A DNA stretch of 7,307 bases, taken from NCBI GenBank assembly GCA_938092125.1, contig CALKMQ010000047.1:1-7307 (forward strand), written 5' to 3'. Under the pieces are notes generated by a model. The model was given only the letters and a program-made list of their open reading frames with translations, did no database searches and had not been told where the DNA came from. Source of the stretch: an uncultured bacterium. Its GTDB lineage: Bacteria; Fidelibacterota; Marinisomatia; Marinisomatales; UBA1611. Both the position numbers and the translations under genes were made by a program. Positions 6,216 to 7,307 of the stretch are shown here, one piece after another (positions within the stretch are counted from its first letter, which is position 1; every line of letters begins with the position of its first letter).

Positions 6216-7307
6216 ATGATGACAAACGATGTTTCAAGAGCTCAGTCATCAATTTGGAATAAATTATTAAATATATCAGTTTCAAAAAAAGTTGGGAGTG
6301 CATATTTATTCACTGGGCCAATTGGCTCAGGAAAAGAGACTCTCGCTCTAAAGTTTTCACAATTAATTAATTGTGAAAACTCTATTAAAGAAATATGTAA
6401 TAAATGTAGCTCTTGTATAAAATTTAGAACACTACAGCATGAACGATTACATATTATTGTTCCATTGCCAACTCCGAAGAGTGCTAGCGGTGAAGGAGTT
6501 CTTCCAAAGGAGTATTTTGAATCTATAATTGCAAAATCGGAGGACCCCTTTTATAAAATAGCAATTCCTAAGGCGAATAGAATTTTGATTCAATCAATTA
6601 GAGATTTGAAGAAAAAACTTTATTTTAAATATGAAAAAGATAGTGGCAGAAATGTCGTAGTTATTTTTGATTGTGAATTATTATGTTCTGGACAAGGTGA
6701 AGCAGGGAATGCTTTATTAAAATTATTAGAAGAGCCTCCAGATAGTACTACGATTATTTTAGTGACTGATCATAAAAAAATGCTATTTGAGACAATTATT
6801 TCAAGATGCCAAACTATCGACATTCCAACCTTATCGGATAAATATGTTTATGACTGGCTAATTACAAATAATAAGAATGAGTCAGACGCTGGGTTTTTCG
6901 TGACGATTTGCCGGGGTAATATTCATCGAGCGCGTACACTTTCCAAACAACCAGTAGACAAATTAATTAATCAAATTGAAAAATTAACAACAACTGTAGT
7001 TAGCAAAGACTCTGAAAAATGGCGAAACTTTACATCTCATTATTCTCGTCTTTTTGTCACAAATCCTCTAGATTTTAATCATCATTTAAACCTCATTATA
7101 ATATGGATGCGTGGAGCGAATAAATTAAAACAAGGATTAAACAGTGGTTTTGAAAATACGGGTCTGCAGTCAAGAATGGTTTCATTTAATAAAAAATTTC
7201 CTAAGGCAAATATTTTCGAGGTTATTTTATGTATCGAAGATGTAAAAAAGCATGCACGACAAAATTTATATATGCCACTTATTTTATTAAACATGTTGTT
7301 GGATATT
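6216..7307 (+). CDS. holB: DNA polymerase III subunit delta-prime (clamp loader; partial at right edge)
   Basis: An open frame of 364 codons begins at ATG 6216 (a second ATG follows at 6219) and has no stop before the window ends. Delta-prime is usually about 330-390 residues, so little should be missing. It is the AAA+ subunit of the clamp loader that places the sliding clamp on DNA. Seen in order: an intact Walker A, GPIGSGKE (34-41); a zinc module of four cysteines, C53, C61, C64 and C67; a family-typical segment with HIIVPLP (79-85) and IQSIRDLKKKL (125-135); a Walker B region VVVIFDCE (147-154); NALLKLLEEPP (165-175); sensor 1 near ILVT (181-184); and the SRC motif (196-198) that carries the arginine finger. 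Absence of DnaX's usual N-terminus and the position of these motifs favour holB over dnaX. The start lies one base after the EnvC-type stop (TAA-A-ATG), suggesting coupled translation, and has no Shine-Dalgarno motif. A perfect 30-base palindrome falls within codons 46-56. Confidence 0.93.
   Translation, partial: MMTNDVSRAQSSIWNKLLNISVSKKVGSAYLFTGPIGSGKETLALKFSQLINCENSIKEICNKCSSCIKFRTLQHERLHIIVPLPTPKSASGEGVLPKEYFESIIAKSEDPFYKIAIPKANRILIQSIRDLKKKLYFKYEKDSGRNVVVIFDCELLCSGQGEAGNALLKLLEEPPDSTTIILVTDHKKMLFETIISRCQTIDIPTLSDKYVYDWLITNNKNESDAGFFVTICRGNIHRARTLSKQPVDKLINQIEKLTTTVVSKDSEKWRNFTSHYSRLFVTNPLDFNHHLNLIIIWMRGANKLKQGLNSGFENTGLQSRMVSFNKKFPKANIFEVILCIEDVKKHARQNLYMPLILLNMLLDI
6352..6381. repeat. 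Perfect 30-base palindrome inside holB
   Basis: The half-site AGTTTTCACAATTAA is followed directly by its exact reverse complement, with no spacer, giving 15 matched pairs centred between 6366 and 6367. The outer arms AGTTTTCAC/GTGAAAACT are not simple A/T runs. It lies within codons 46-56 of holB, covering the conserved stretch after Walker A up to the first zinc-module cysteine. As RNA it could form a long, fairly weak hairpin; as DNA it could be a site for a dimeric protein. The sequence is certain, function is unknown. Confidence 0.95.

Noticed and set aside
6052..6303. Minus-strand 83-codon open frame across the EnvC/holB junction.
   Set aside because: It is antisense to the conserved LytM motifs and the holB start, both of which are clearly coding on the plus strand.
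7082..7294. Minus-strand 70-codon open frame at the right edge.
   Set aside because: It is antisense to holB, whose plus-strand frame stays open to the window end.

Overview
This window is AT-rich chromosomal DNA, probably from the Fibrobacteres-Chlorobi-Bacteroidetes (FCB) side of the bacterial tree. A marine lineage such as Marinimicrobia (SAR406) fits best, but I cannot prove it from sequence alone. The clues are strong A/T codon bias, no Shine-Dalgarno motif before any of the five gene starts, exported proteins whose signal peptides end next to a glutamine, and a DUF4159 gene coupled to a DUF4175-like gene. The window holds five protein genes, two of them cut by its edges. I found no RNA genes, mobile elements, CRISPR arrays or stretches over 300 bases without a gene.

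Left half, minus strand (3019 down to 1): a secreted or periplasmic DUF4159 protein is followed after one base by a large membrane-anchored protein. That protein has three membrane segments, an Ig-like beta region and a long coiled coil, resembles DUF4175 proteins, and runs off the window at position 1. Genes of this kind often sit with MoxR ATPase, DUF58 and von Willebrand (Bat/aerotolerance-type) genes in FCB genomes. None of those partners is visible here.

Centre: an 86-base divergent gap (3020-3105) must carry the promoters for the minus-strand pair and for the first plus-strand gene.

Right half, plus strand (3106 to 7307): first comes a 616-residue exported protein combining a beta-strand-rich, probably outer-membrane region, a TPR-like helical region and a C-terminal segment resembling BamE/SmpA. 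After 61 bases comes an EnvC-type murein hydrolase activator with a degenerate LytM (M23) domain. One base later starts holB, the DNA polymerase III delta-prime clamp-loader subunit, which reaches the right edge. The first two plus-strand genes point to envelope assembly and cell separation. holB is a replication gene that appears translationally coupled to the EnvC gene.

No clearly new system is present. The points most worth a second look are a perfect 30-base palindrome inside holB, the barrel/TPR/BamE-like fusion architecture, the loss of specific catalytic residues in the EnvC LytM domain, and the shared glutamine rule at the three signal-peptide ends.
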